This document shows, one piece after another, positions 1 through 9,018 of a DNA stretch of 45,921 bases; position 1 is the first letter of the stretch, and each line of letters starts with the position of its first letter. Source of the stretch: Bacteroidia bacterium (lineage in GTDB: Bacteria; Bacteroidota; Bacteroidia; SpSt-205); contig JAOAHZ010000012.1 in the NCBI GenBank assembly GCA_026414975.1, positions 1 through 45,921 of the forward strand, read 5' to 3'. The position numbers and the translations under genes were made by a program. A model generated the notes under the pieces. The model saw only the letters and a program-made list of their open reading frames with translations, was not told the DNA's origin and did no database searches.

Positions 1-1088
1 GCTCTCAAGATACCATAGTTATACACCAGTATAGGCACGCTGGAGTTAGTAAGCACCGCATCGCCACCACGTCCGCCAGCGCCACCGTCCTGATCGCCAC
101 TGCATATCCCGTCGGATTCTTGCCCCCCTTGTCCTCCGTTCCCTCCTCCAGCTAAAATAGTCCCGTAGTTGAAGAGGATGACCTTAGAGCCATTGGGCAT
201 AGTAGAGGCATTGAAGCCCGGATTACCAGCCGCACCTGCCCCGCCTCCATTGGAAGCAGCTTGTAAGGTTACCCCGGCATACACATAAACGCAGTAGGTG
301 TAAGGTCCTAGCGGTATGCCAGCATTTACAATATGCGTCTGTAGGCTGAAACCAGTTTGATTGCTCGTTACAGATACCGTGTAATCACAATACTGACATA
401 GGCTGTTCCAAAAACCACCTGTTGGACCGCCCGGTGGGTCGGCACTGGTGTCAAAGAACTCTATACAGTTAGTATTCGTATTATATATCATAAGGCCCTG
501 GGGAATAGGGTCGGGAATGGCATCCCGCTGGGCCGTGGTAAGGCGCGGGATAAGAAGCCCCCGATTGGTAGCGCTAATCTCTAAAATAGCCCGGTCGTTA
601 GGGAGAGCTGTACCTATGCCTACATTACCAGCCGGTCGGATACCCATGACCTGCCAGCGCCATGTACCAGCTCCCGCATCAAAAACCCCGATTTCCAGTC
701 GGCTTCCATCAGAGGGATTATGAAAGATATATAGGTTGCTATTGATTGCGTCGCGCAGGCCGATCCAGTTGCCCCATGCTTCTCGGATGCCCAGGCGACC
801 ATCCGGCGTAGTAGTGTTTATGCCCACATTATTTCCCAAGGGATTGAGCGATAGAGGCTGATTATTATGAGTCTGGATAAAGCCGTAGTTAGCTGCGCGT
901 CCGATGAGGAGATAGTAGTTGTTAGTAGACTCGGAGATGCGCAGCTGGCCCTGATTAGCGTCAGTCGGGGGAGAGTCGTGGATGTGAAGGCGGTTCTGAG
1001 GGGTAGCGATACCGATACCTACATTCTGGGCCCAGCTGAAGCCAAGCCCCATAGCAAGCCCTATAAGCGTTAGGCAAAGCCTTCGCAT
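1..1088 (-). CDS. Secreted glycine-rich surface protein, partial (C-terminus beyond left edge)
   Basis: Reading the minus strand from ATG at 1088 gives an open frame of about 362 codons with no stop before the window edge, so the 3' end is missing. It starts with a clear signal peptide (MRRLCLTLIGLAMGLGFSWAQ) that ends in the Ala-Gln typical of Bacteroidota. Two NVGIG-type repeats (about residues 22 and 161) and the stretch around GLLIPRLTTAQRDAIP resemble the stalk segments of Bacteroidota tail-fibre-like or adhesin-like secreted proteins. From about residue 285 the chain becomes Gly-rich (GGGAGAAGNPG, GGGNGGQGGQ, GGAGGRGG), as in the two large proteins at 9019-16155. A T9SS sorting domain is expected in the missing part but is not visible. 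A -7 box at 1093-1100 places transcription start at or next to the ATG. The exact role is unknown; surface exposure is inferred. Confidence 0.8.
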   Translation of the reverse strand, partial: MRRLCLTLIGLAMGLGFSWAQNVGIGIATPQNRLHIHDSPPTDANQGQLRISESTNNYYLLIGRAANYGFIQTHNNQPLSLNPLGNNVGINTTTPDGRLGIREAWGNWIGLRDAINSNLYIFHNPSDGSRLEIGVFDAGAGTWRWQVMGIRPAGNVGIGTALPNDRAILEISATNRGLLIPRLTTAQRDAIPDPIPQGLMIYNTNTNCIEFFDTSADPPGGPTGGFWNSLCQYCDYTVSVTSNQTGFSLQTHIVNAGIPLGPYTYCVYVYAGVTLQAASNGGGAGAAGNPGFNASTMPNGSKVILFNYGTILAGGGNGGQGGQESDGICSGDQDGGAGGRGGDAVLTNSSVPILVYNYGILR

Positions 1089-1092
1089 AGTG

Positions 1093-1100
1093 TAAATATA
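1093..1100 (-). promoter_or_regulatory. -7 box TATATTTA, 4 nt before ATG at 1088
   Basis: On the minus strand the box reads TATATTTA, one mismatch from the Bacteroidota consensus TAnnTTTG, and is separated from the start codon by CACT. The predicted transcript has essentially no leader. Confidence 0.5.
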
Positions 1101-1427
1101 CAAAAAACTCATTCATCTATCCTACAGTTTAGCTGTGCAGAGAAAAAGCTGGGTAAGGTCAAGACCCATGAGTCAGTAGAGCTTCTTACGAGTGGAGGCA
1201 TGCAGAAGATGAGGCAAGTAGCACCTTAAGTCAAGTGGATGCTTTTTGGGGGCGCTTAATAAACCGAGTCAGTAGGGCGAAAGCATAGGTACTGTAATAA
1301 GTGAGTACTTGAAGTGGCATTGTTTATGCAGGTGTTACACACAGGAATTCTTTCAGCCGCTGAGGGGGGCTTTCTTGGTCTTTCGGTCCTGAGCCAACTC
1401 CAAGCATTTCGTTACCTTCAAAAGTGT

Positions 1428-1435
1428 TATATTTA
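1428..1435 (+). promoter_or_regulatory. -7 box TATATTTA, 4 nt before ATG at 1440
   Basis: TATATTTA is followed by TTCT and then ATG at 1440. It matches the box of the divergent gene at 1088 exactly. It supports 1440 as start rather than the upstream GTG at 1314. Confidence 0.5.
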
Positions 1436-1439
1436 TTCT

Positions 1440-2540
1440 ATGCAGCACCTCCTCTTCCACGGTCGGCTCCCGAAGAGCGACAAGTCAAAGAAGTTTGAGC
1501 AGCTCTTATCTCTGTTTTTAGAACTTCTCATGAAGACTGGTGGAAATGTATCGGAAGCTCTGCGGTGGCTTACCTATTTTGACAAAAGGCATGGTATAAC
1601 GGATGTAACTTATACCATGGGTGATTTTCTAAGGGATTTACGGGAGAAAGGGTATATCAGCGATAGTCCTGGACCTCAGCGAGTTCCTGTGCCTTCTGTC
1701 AAGGCCCAGGCGGAGATTCGTCAGCGTAGCTTAGAAGAAATCTTCACAGCGCTAAAGTCAGGTCCCATTGGCGACCATCCCTTACCTAAATCTGGACCAG
1801 GTGATGACCTAAGCTTTGAGACTCGTCCGTATGAGTTTGGAGATCGCTTGGAACATTTGCATCACACTGAGACGATTAATAACGCTTATTTGCGTCATGG
1901 CATAGAAGAGTTTCGTTTGACCCAAGATGATTTGACTGTTATTCAGACAGAGGAAAAGACTCAGACCGCCACATTCGTGCTGATTGACGCTTCTCACTCT
2001 ATGGTGTTGTATGGAGAGGACCGAATCACCCCCGCTAAAAAAGTAGCTATGGCCTTAGCGGAGCTGATCCGTCAGAAATATCCGAGGGACTACCTTTATG
2101 TTGGAGCTTTTGGGGATTATGCGTGGCAAGTGGATGTGGATAAAATCCCTTTTCTACAAGCTGGTCCTTACCATACCAACACCCGAGATGCCATAGAGAT
2201 GGCCACAAGCGTTCTGAGCCGAAGCCGAGCTGTGAATAAACAGATATTCCTCATCACAGATGGCAAGCCAACTTGTATTCGCGAGGGTACGCGCTTCTAC
2301 AGAAATAGCTTTGGATTAGATCCGAAGATTGTCAATAAAACTTTAGAAATGGCCGATCGAGCTCGTCGGGAGAAAATTGTCATTACCACCTTTATGATAG
2401 CTCGTGATAGCTATCTCCAGCAGTTCGTCCAGCGCTTTACAGAGATAAATCGGGGGCGAGCCTACTATGTCCACCCTCAACGAATGGGGACTTTCATCTT
2501 TCAAGACTTTATTCGGAATCGCCGGAAGGAACTTCGGTAG
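1440..2540 (+). CDS. vWA-domain protein, probable partner of MoxR-like AAA ATPase
   Basis: A 366-residue protein. The N-terminal part (FEQLLSLFLELL...GNVSEALRWLT...MGDFLRDLREKGYI) is the helical region that I know from Bacteroidota vWA proteins acting with MoxR/magnesium-chelatase-like ATPases. The C-terminal half is a von Willebrand A fold with a MIDAS metal site: DASHS at about residue 183 (DxSxS), a TNT threonine, and ITDGKP at about residue 272. There is no signal peptide, so a cytoplasmic chaperone-like or metal-insertion role is inferred. The likely ATPase partner is the gene at 20701-22191, about 18 kb away rather than adjacent. ATG 1440 is preferred over GTG 1314 because a -7 box lies just before it and homologues start here. 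The 3' end overlaps the convergent gene at 2509 by 32 bases. Confidence 0.85.
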   Translation: MQHLLFHGRLPKSDKSKKFEQLLSLFLELLMKTGGNVSEALRWLTYFDKRHGITDVTYTMGDFLRDLREKGYISDSPGPQRVPVPSVKAQAEIRQRSLEEIFTALKSGPIGDHPLPKSGPGDDLSFETRPYEFGDRLEHLHHTETINNAYLRHGIEEFRLTQDDLTVIQTEEKTQTATFVLIDASHSMVLYGEDRITPAKKVAMALAELIRQKYPRDYLYVGAFGDYAWQVDVDKIPFLQAGPYHTNTRDAIEMATSVLSRSRAVNKQIFLITDGKPTCIREGTRFYRNSFGLDPKIVNKTLEMADRARREKIVITTFMIARDSYLQQFVQRFTEINRGRAYYVHPQRMGTFIFQDFIRNRRKELR

Positions 2541-3858
2541 AGTCTAGCTGCTGAGGGGTGGGTGTGGATGAGGTGTCTTTACTCAGGGGAAGGCTTGTAT
2601 CAATATACATTAGCCTTTGAGGGGGGAGAGGGGTTATACGCTCGGCGGAGGTCTGAGTTGCTTCTTCAGGCAGAGGGGGTAAGACAGCTTGAGGGTCTCT
2701 GCGTACTGCCCATATGAGATTGCTCTGTCCCGGCATGATATGATACCCGATGGTGAAGGGCAATCGCTTCACGGGGTAGGTTCGGTAGGCTTTCCAGAGG
2801 TCGGGTTGAAATTTGCTTCGGAAGAGCGGGATAGGCTGGTGATAGACACCGTACAACTGAGTCTTCCAAGCTGTGCTGTCAAAAAATCGGAAGGGAATCC
2901 CGCTATCTTCCTCTAAAATGGCTACACTCTGCGTCAAGATAAGGCGTCGTATTTCGCTGAAATCCCTTCCAAAAAGGAGATAAGAGGCAGACTTGATGAG
3001 CGAAACGCAGGGGCGCAGTCGGCTTAGGAAGTCACGGCTTCCTACTTGGCGTTCTATGCCAGTGTTGGCGGCGTTTAGACTCAGGTAGATGACTTCTTGC
3101 AGAGGCCCTTCTGGGAGCCCTATCTGAAACCGCAGGCCTGTAATAGGATTATCCCAAGCCGATTGAGCAGGCTTAGGTTTAGAGCTGGGGAGCGTGTCTA
3201 TAATACCTCCTTCTTTGAGGTAAATGTGCTCTACGGTGTATATCTTATGTCCTGTGCGAGCAAAGAGGGCTAAGAATACGGGCAGCAGACCTCTTACTTT
3301 CCCATGAGCTAACTGGACTTGCATGTCCTTGGTTTTGAAGAAGCTCAATCGCAGAAGGTCCTGGAGCGTAAGAAAAGGCCCACGAAGGTTCTGTACAATG
3401 TCTGTGGGCGAGAGCATACGGAGGTAGTGTGGGTCGCCCTCCTGTTCCAAGCCAAAAAATATATAGGAGGAGCCCTTGGGATAAATGTAGAAAACAGTCG
3501 GCCAATCCGCTCCGCTGAAGGGGTAGAAGACGCGACCTTTCCAATCGTGATAAGGTGATAGCTCCTGGGCGGCCCAGACTTGTAGGGAATCATATAAGGC
3601 TTTCTTGCGGAAGGTCCATAGGCGCTCTACCTCTGCTGCATAACTTCTCCATGTGCTATCACGCAAAATGGAACCCCAGTACAAGGTGTCATTCGGGCGA
3701 ATACCCCCTAACAAACGCGCCAAATCGCTCCAATAGGGATTAGGCTGGGGAGGTTGAATGGCTGCATGAATCGTGTCTGGTTTGCTGAGTTTGGGAGTTT
3801 GAGGTGTGGTTTGACATGACCATACAAAAAGGGCTCCGATCGCTATGAGGTCCTTCAT
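2509..3858 (-). CDS. Uncharacterised lipoprotein
   Basis: A 449-residue protein beginning MKDLIAIGALFVWSC, a short hydrophobic signal with Cys in lipobox position, so a lipoprotein is likely. An FYPFSGAD motif near residue 116, followed by IYPKGSSYIFFGLEQEG, resembles from memory a widespread uncharacterised protein family; I cannot assign a function. The C-terminus is Pro/Thr/Ser-rich low complexity. ATG at 3858 overlaps the permease stop as ATGA, pointing to translational coupling; the ATG four codons upstream (3870) is less likely. A TACTTTTG box nine bases upstream, inside the permease's last codons, could add an internal promoter. It shares an operon with the amino-acid permease, but no functional link can be read from sequence. 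Confidence 0.75.
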   Translation of the reverse strand: MKDLIAIGALFVWSCQTTPQTPKLSKPDTIHAAIQPPQPNPYWSDLARLLGGIRPNDTLYWGSILRDSTWRSYAAEVERLWTFRKKALYDSLQVWAAQELSPYHDWKGRVFYPFSGADWPTVFYIYPKGSSYIFFGLEQEGDPHYLRMLSPTDIVQNLRGPFLTLQDLLRLSFFKTKDMQVQLAHGKVRGLLPVFLALFARTGHKIYTVEHIYLKEGGIIDTLPSSKPKPAQSAWDNPITGLRFQIGLPEGPLQEVIYLSLNAANTGIERQVGSRDFLSRLRPCVSLIKSASYLLFGRDFSEIRRLILTQSVAILEEDSGIPFRFFDSTAWKTQLYGVYHQPIPLFRSKFQPDLWKAYRTYPVKRLPFTIGYHIMPGQSNLIWAVRRDPQAVLPPLPEEATQTSAERITPLPPQRLMYIDTSLPLSKDTSSTPTPQQLDSTEVPSGDSE

Positions 3859-5108
3859 CGCCGTAGCCAAAAGTACGAACTGCCCAATACACCGAGGGTG
3901 AGTAATCCGGCCAAGCTCTCCTTAGGGCGCGTCCAGAAGTTATTCGCAACCATCCATCCGGTTAGGAGGAGAAAAAACAGCCCTACTTCCCACGGCAAAC
4001 CTCGGTCTTTGCGATGGCGTAAAAATAGCCCTAAGACGGTCAAGCCGGCGAAAAGCGATAGAGTGAATCCTATGTAGTTGAGCACGGCGTCAAATGCGGC
4101 GGAAAAGATGAATACCGCAGCCAATACCCCAATTCCCAGAAGAGCTCTCAGGGGTACACCCCAGTTCGTGCGCTGTGAGAGCACGCGCAAGGGCGTAAAG
4201 TCCTCCCCCATGACGCTGGCCACTCGGGGAGCTATCATGAGCATGGCGCTGACAGAAGATACCATAGCTATACTCACACCCCATCCAAAGATTAGGTCCG
4301 CTTTATCACCCCATAACCGTTTCGCCAGTAAACGCCCAACCGCCGTTTCGCCAGCGAGCTCCTCTATCGGAACATAGCGTAAAAGAGCCCAGTTGAAGGC
4401 GACATAGAGGGCCATTACCGTCAGCGTACCTAAAATGATGGCTCGCGGAACGACCCGAGTCGCCTCCGGAATCTCACTCATGATGTAAGCTGCTGCATTC
4501 CATCCTGAATAGGCAAAGCTGATGAAGATGAGAGATACAGCCGAGACTTGCAGGGTATCCCAAGACCAAGCAGGGCAAGCTAAGGGTTGGGGTTGATGGC
4601 CTATCCATAGGGCGCCTGTAATGAGGCTTATCAAAAGCGCTATCTTAAGTAGGACAAAAAGGTTTTGGATGCGAGCGCTACGGACAAGCCCTAAGGTATG
4701 GAGACCCACCAGCGCCCATACAAGCCCCGCTGCAACCCACTTTCGCTCTAAATCAGATAAAGAGATAGGCAAATATGCGGCGAATGTATAAGCTGATGCG
4801 GCTATAGGAGCAGCAAACCCCGCCACTAAAGACACCAGACCCGCTAAGTACCCGAGAAAAGGATGGTAAAGGATGCGGAGAAAGTGGTATTCTCCTCCCG
4901 AACGAGGATACCGTTTGGCTAACTCAGCGTAAGACAGGGCTCCCCCCAAAGCAGCTATGCCTCCGATTACCCAGAGCATCAGAACCCCTATTCCAGAAGG
5001 TAGCTCGGATACAATGAACCCTGTAGTGGTGTAAATGCCCGTTCCAACCATATTTGCTATGACAAGGAAAGTGGCAGAGAGCATCCATCCGAAACGCGAT
5101 AAACCCAT
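3855..5108 (-). CDS. APC-family amino acid permease
   Basis: A 417-residue polytopic membrane protein with about 11-12 hydrophobic segments. The N-terminus (TFLVIANMVGTGIYTTTGFI) carries the GxG(I/T) substrate-binding signature of the amino acid-polyamine-organocation family in TM1. The stretch SYAELAKRYPRSGGEYHFL in TM2/TM3 and the FISFAYSGWNAAAY segment in TM6 are also typical. It probably imports or exchanges amino acids across the inner membrane; the substrate is not predictable. It is the first gene of a two-gene operon with the lipoprotein at 2509-3858 (ATGA overlap). A perfect -7 box TACTTTTG lies 5 bases before the ATG, predicting a leaderless transcript. Confidence 0.88.
   Translation of the reverse strand: MGLSRFGWMLSATFLVIANMVGTGIYTTTGFIVSELPSGIGVLMLWVIGGIAALGGALSYAELAKRYPRSGGEYHFLRILYHPFLGYLAGLVSLVAGFAAPIAASAYTFAAYLPISLSDLERKWVAAGLVWALVGLHTLGLVRSARIQNLFVLLKIALLISLITGALWIGHQPQPLACPAWSWDTLQVSAVSLIFISFAYSGWNAAAYIMSEIPEATRVVPRAIILGTLTVMALYVAFNWALLRYVPIEELAGETAVGRLLAKRLWGDKADLIFGWGVSIAMVSSVSAMLMIAPRVASVMGEDFTPLRVLSQRTNWGVPLRALLGIGVLAAVFIFSAAFDAVLNYIGFTLSLFAGLTVLGLFLRHRKDRGLPWEVGLFFLLLTGWMVANNFWTRPKESLAGLLTLGVLGSSYFWLRR
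3868..3875 (-). promoter_or_regulatory. Possible internal -7 box TACTTTTG, 9 nt before ATG at 3858
   Basis: The exact consensus TACTTTTG lies on the minus strand within the last codons of the permease. Because it is inside coding sequence (Tyr-Phe-Trp), chance occurrence is possible. Confidence 0.3.
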
Positions 5109-5113
5109 CGTCG

Positions 5114-5121
5114 CAAAAGTA
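5114..5121 (-). promoter_or_regulatory. -7 box TACTTTTG, 5 nt before ATG at 5108
   Basis: The box is an exact match to TAnnTTTG on the minus strand, followed by CGACG and the permease ATG. Confidence 0.6.
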
Positions 5122-5367
5122 CGAGCTGCCTTTAGCTGCTCCAGCGAAGCACGAGCTTCGGAGGGAATAGTACAGCCTTAGGCATGCGGATTAAGAGGTA
5201 AGTATTAGGGTAGGGGTGGGAGTTCCATTCCTTCTGGGTTTAGCTTCGATCAGCCGCTCAAGTCTCATGATAAAGGTTCTTACCTTCGCTATTGAGGATT
5301 AGGCAAAATCGGCTTGTCTATGGGTGCTCAGGCAGGGGCAGGTCCTGGATGTACTCCCTACTTTCTT

Positions 5368-8300
5368 ATGAGGTTGTATTGTGGGATAGGATTGTGGCAT
5401 TTATTCTTGGTGGGGTGCGCTACCCAACCTCCTGATGCACCTCCCTCAGTCCTTCAAGTTACGCCTGATACAGTCGTTATATCCGCTCCGGACACATTTC
5501 ATTTGCCTGATACTGTTTTAGCGGCCCTCCGTTCGGTCAGGCAGCGGGGAAGGATTTCAGAGTTGCCCCGGGTTCCGCTCCAAAGGAGGTCTCTTTCTCA
5601 TTCTCTACTGCCTCTCATACAGACTATCAAACTGATGAGAGAGCCTGAACCGATGCCCCGCCTCCCCTCTCTATCAGAACTCAGGTCTTATCTTAGCTTT
5701 CTAAGTATTTTGCGCCGAGAATCGCATCCAGCACAGCCCCAACGAATATCTGTGAAGCCTCGGCGTTTTTTCATAGGCCATCCCACTGCTACTGAGCAAA
5801 CCTTGTTTCCTGCTACATTTTATGGACCCGAGTCCGGCTTGCCTCTCACTACGCCCGTTGAGTGTGCGGTAGATGATGCATTTGAGCGAGTATGGATTTT
5901 CTCTCAGAATGCCATGCTTTGCTGGGGTGGCACGCAAGTAGAGGTTTATTCATCGGAGGAAGGTTTTCCTTTAGCGAGTCTATCAGCCGGGGCATGGGAT
6001 ACTGAAGGACGCCTTTGGGTTTGTGGAGGCCAACACTTAGGCTTTTGGGACGGCAAGTCGTTTCATCAAGTACCTCTCCCTGGAGCGGTACAACGAGTCT
6101 TAGGTGTTATGCCTGGTCAGGTAACTTATTTTCGGGTGCTGGCTTCGGCGCCTGATCAGACACCTCTCATGGGATGGATCGCTGAAACCCTTCATGTATG
6201 GAGACCTGACAGGCGCATGGGGCTTTATCCCCTAGCGGTAGACTCGCTTGGGGTATGGTGCAGTTTATATGAGGGCAACTCTTTTTCCTTGGGTTTAGTT
6301 CGGGGGGACTCTCTTTGGCGATTGGAAGGGTGGAGAGGAGCAATCTCCGCTCGCCATATGCACTGGGACGGTCAAGGAGATCTGTGGATAGCTGGACGAC
6401 AAGGTTTGTGGCGCTGGCATGCGGGCGAGGTTCGGCAGGTGGCTCAGGGAGCAATCTCAGCTCTAACTGAGGTGGGGCCCGGGACTCTCCTTGTTCTACA
6501 TGAAGGTCGCCTGCGCTACACTCAGGGCGACTCTCTAAGTGATTTAGCGCTGGGTCTGCCGGTGGCGAGTTTAGACTATATGTATAGGCGCCCAAATGGT
6601 GAATGGTTATTTTTCGGACGAGAGGGGAGTGTCATCGTGATGTCGACTTCCGAAGCAGTCGTACTGCCTGTCGCTTCTTTAGCGGGGCAGAAAGACTGGG
6701 TCTTCGCTCTACATGCGACACCTCAAGGAGAGATTTGGGTCGGCCTTGAAGAACAAGGTCTCATGAGGCTCTCTCCATCGGGGCGTGTGGAGGTCATGAC
6801 TTTGCCCAAGTCAAGTGAGTATCTTCCTTTAGGAGAGGTGGTAACGCTTCGGAAGCGAGACACGGCTCTGTGGCTGGGTTGGTACGCTCAAGGACGCCGG
6901 CAAGGAACATGGCTATGGACCGACAGAGGGGAAGTACTTGCTCAACCTCCCTATAAAGAGGGATGGTTAGATGTAGTCCCTATATCAGACGGATGGATAT
7001 GGCAGTCTCATCCCGCTGGGATTAGCATATCACCCATAAATGCCCTGCACCCCTTCTATCTACTTGGTTTGCATCCCACTACGCCGTTTCATCGTGATGG
7101 GCAAGGGTGGTTATGGTTTGGCACTCAGGAGGGCCTATGTGCATGGACAGGGTCTCATGTACTTCGCTGGAGGTTACCCGAGTCAAGCGGCTTAATCTTG
7201 GCTATTGCTTCAGATGAAAGGCAGCGAGTATGGGTGGGCACGCAAGGACATGGGCTTTACTGCTATCAGAAGGGGCTATGGAAACGCTGGACGCCACGAC
7301 AAGGCCTACTTAGCCCTCTCGTAGCTCAAATTTCTGTCTCTGACTCTGGATTGTGGCTAGGTCTGAGCGAAGGGATCGCCTTTCTCTCTGAGTCGGGCTA
7401 TCTCATCTCATACCGAAATAAATTGGGGCTGCCCGAAGTGGGCGGCGTAAACGGAGGGCTATTTCGCTCAGCTCACACCAAGCTGGAGCAGCCTGCCCTA
7501 CAGGGTGCCCTACCCCCTGAGAGCTGGATCACAGGTGCAGGAAGTTATATTCTGTGCTTTCCTGAGGAGCCTCGGAGGCTTGCATCACCTCCTCGCCCCT
7601 ATATCGCTTCTGTGGAAGTGGAACAAGATAAGACTCATCCTTCAGGGAAGTCAGAAAACGGAGACAGCCTCATAGTTGTGCCATATAAGCTGCCTGTGGG
7701 TTTGGAGATTCCTTATGAGCAGGATCGGTTGCGTATTACCTTTGCGCACGGCGGTCGTTTCGCCAAAGAGGCGGGAGTAGAGTACCGGGTTTACTTAGAA
7801 GGGTTAGATAGGGCTTGGATGGTGCCACTGGCAGGCAGCCGCACCGAGTATCGTCGCCTTTTGCCGGGTCGCTACACACTGTACCTTATCGCTCGGTATC
7901 CAGACAGCGAATGGAGTCGGCCAGTGCAATTTTCCTTCACAGTGAGGGCGCCCTGGTGGCTAAGCGTATGGGCCTTTTTTCTATACGGAGGGCTTTTGGC
8001 CTTAGCGATTTGGGGTATCATAAGCTGGCGTACCGCTGTCCTCCGAAAACGAGCTCGTGAACTGGCTCTTAAAGTAGAGGAAGCTACCGCTACCATACGA
8101 GAGCAGAATACTCTGCTTCATGTCCAAAACGAAAAGTTAGCCGAACAGAATCTTCTTATCCTTCGGCAGAAGGAGGAGATTGAACAAGCTAACCGCTCGT
8201 TATTAGAGAGCATAAACTACGCCAGACGCATTCAATCAGCGCTCATACCGCCAGAGGCGTTTCTCCAGCAGTATTTTGCAGAGAGCTTTGCATTCTGGAA

Positions 8301-8982
8301 GCCTCGGGATATCGTCAGTGGAGATGTGTATGGGGTATATTCTGATCCCTCGGACCCAGATGCTTTGTATCTATTTGTAGCGGACTGTACGGGGCACGGG
8401 GTTCCAGGCGCCTTTGTAAGCTTGATGACACTGACCCTTCTCCATCGTACGCTTACTGAGTACCGGCTCACGGATCCGGCGGAGATATTCTTTTCGCTGT
8501 CCCAGCAGCTTACGACTCTGCTCCATCCAGACACAGCCGATTACCTAAAGGATGGGTTTGAAGGGGTGCTGGCGCGATTTGAAAAGAAGGGCCCGACATG
8601 GAGTAGTCTTCGATACGCTGCAGCTCGGAGTCCTTTCTGGCTTATCCGGGATGGGACCCTTGCAGAACAGCCCTACGATCCTTATCCAGTTGGACCTCTG
8701 GAGATAGCTAAGGTATCTCATGAACCTTTTCGTTCCTATGTCTTGGACTTAAGAGCAGGCGACTGGTTGTATTTTGCCTCTGATGGATTTATGGATCAGC
8801 TCGGCGGTCCTCGCGGACGCAAGTATGGTTATCCAGCCTTTCGTCGTCTTCTTGTAGAGCTGAGCCATCTTTCGGTACCGGAACAGAAAGCTTCCTTAGA
8901 GCGCGCCTCAGAGGCTTGGAGAGGTGCTTATCCGCAGGTGGATGATGTTCTGGTTTTAGGAGTGGGTATATCCTCGTATTAG
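5368..8982 (+). CDS. Beta-propeller/Y_Y_Y sensor with SpoIIE-type PP2C phosphatase output, lipoprotein signal
   Basis: A 1204-residue receptor. ATG 5368 begins MRLYCGIGLWHLFLVGC, a good lipoprotein signal with an LVGC lipobox; earlier in-frame starts (TTG 5314, ATG 5320) would bury it. A Pro/Ser-rich linker leads to a long two-component-regulator-type propeller (about residues 140-690, repeated WxGTxxGL-like blades such as LWFGTQEGL, VWVGTQGHGLY), a Y_Y_Y domain (about 780-860), one membrane segment (WWLSVWAFFLYGGLLALAIW), a coiled coil (about 900-965) and the INYARRIQSALIPP linker. The SpoIIE phosphatase domain follows, with ADCTGHGVPGAF, ASDGF and DDVLVLG metal-site motifs. The propeller should be periplasmic and the phosphatase cytoplasmic, probably acting on an anti-sigma-antagonist or similar phosphoprotein, none of which is nearby. 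No clear -7 box precedes it. Confidence 0.88.
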   Translation: MRLYCGIGLWHLFLVGCATQPPDAPPSVLQVTPDTVVISAPDTFHLPDTVLAALRSVRQRGRISELPRVPLQRRSLSHSLLPLIQTIKLMREPEPMPRLPSLSELRSYLSFLSILRRESHPAQPQRISVKPRRFFIGHPTATEQTLFPATFYGPESGLPLTTPVECAVDDAFERVWIFSQNAMLCWGGTQVEVYSSEEGFPLASLSAGAWDTEGRLWVCGGQHLGFWDGKSFHQVPLPGAVQRVLGVMPGQVTYFRVLASAPDQTPLMGWIAETLHVWRPDRRMGLYPLAVDSLGVWCSLYEGNSFSLGLVRGDSLWRLEGWRGAISARHMHWDGQGDLWIAGRQGLWRWHAGEVRQVAQGAISALTEVGPGTLLVLHEGRLRYTQGDSLSDLALGLPVASLDYMYRRPNGEWLFFGREGSVIVMSTSEAVVLPVASLAGQKDWVFALHATPQGEIWVGLEEQGLMRLSPSGRVEVMTLPKSSEYLPLGEVVTLRKRDTALWLGWYAQGRRQGTWLWTDRGEVLAQPPYKEGWLDVVPISDGWIWQSHPAGISISPINALHPFYLLGLHPTTPFHRDGQGWLWFGTQEGLCAWTGSHVLRWRLPESSGLILAIASDERQRVWVGTQGHGLYCYQKGLWKRWTPRQGLLSPLVAQISVSDSGLWLGLSEGIAFLSESGYLISYRNKLGLPEVGGVNGGLFRSAHTKLEQPALQGALPPESWITGAGSYILCFPEEPRRLASPPRPYIASVEVEQDKTHPSGKSENGDSLIVVPYKLPVGLEIPYEQDRLRITFAHGGRFAKEAGVEYRVYLEGLDRAWMVPLAGSRTEYRRLLPGRYTLYLIARYPDSEWSRPVQFSFTVRAPWWLSVWAFFLYGGLLALAIWGIISWRTAVLRKRARELALKVEEATATIREQNTLLHVQNEKLAEQNLLILRQKEEIEQANRSLLESINYARRIQSALIPPEAFLQQYFAESFAFWKPRDIVSGDVYGVYSDPSDPDALYLFVADCTGHGVPGAFVSLMTLTLLHRTLTEYRLTDPAEIFFSLSQQLTTLLHPDTADYLKDGFEGVLARFEKKGPTWSSLRYAAARSPFWLIRDGTLAEQPYDPYPVGPLEIAKVSHEPFRSYVLDLRAGDWLYFASDGFMDQLGGPRGRKYGYPAFRRLLVELSHLSVPEQKASLERASEAWRGAYPQVDDVLVLGVGISSY

Positions 8983-9006
8983 AGGTGTGTTTTCCACAGG
9001 TAGCGG

Positions 9007-9014
9007 TATATTTG
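9007..9014 (+). promoter_or_regulatory. -7 box TATATTTG, 4 nt before ATG at 9019
   Basis: The exact consensus TATATTTG is followed by CCCT and ATG. It lies in the 36-base gap behind the phosphatase gene, so the two giant surface genes have their own start, predicted to be leaderless. Confidence 0.65.
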
Positions 9015-9018
9015 CCCT

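Larger units (their letters stand above)
1089..1439. other. Intergenic region between divergent genes
   Basis: This 351-base gap lies between the left-edge surface protein (minus) and the vWA protein (plus). A near-identical -7 box (TATATTTA plus 4 nt plus ATG) sits at each end, facing outward. An in-frame GTG at 1314 could extend the vWA protein to the left, but the extra 42 residues do not resemble the family. I see no tRNA, hairpin terminator or other feature. Confidence 0.5.

Noticed and set aside
5314-5367. TTG/ATG starts upstream of the SpoIIE-type receptor
   Set aside because: They would add 16-18 residues in front of a good lipoprotein signal, so ATG 5368 was preferred.
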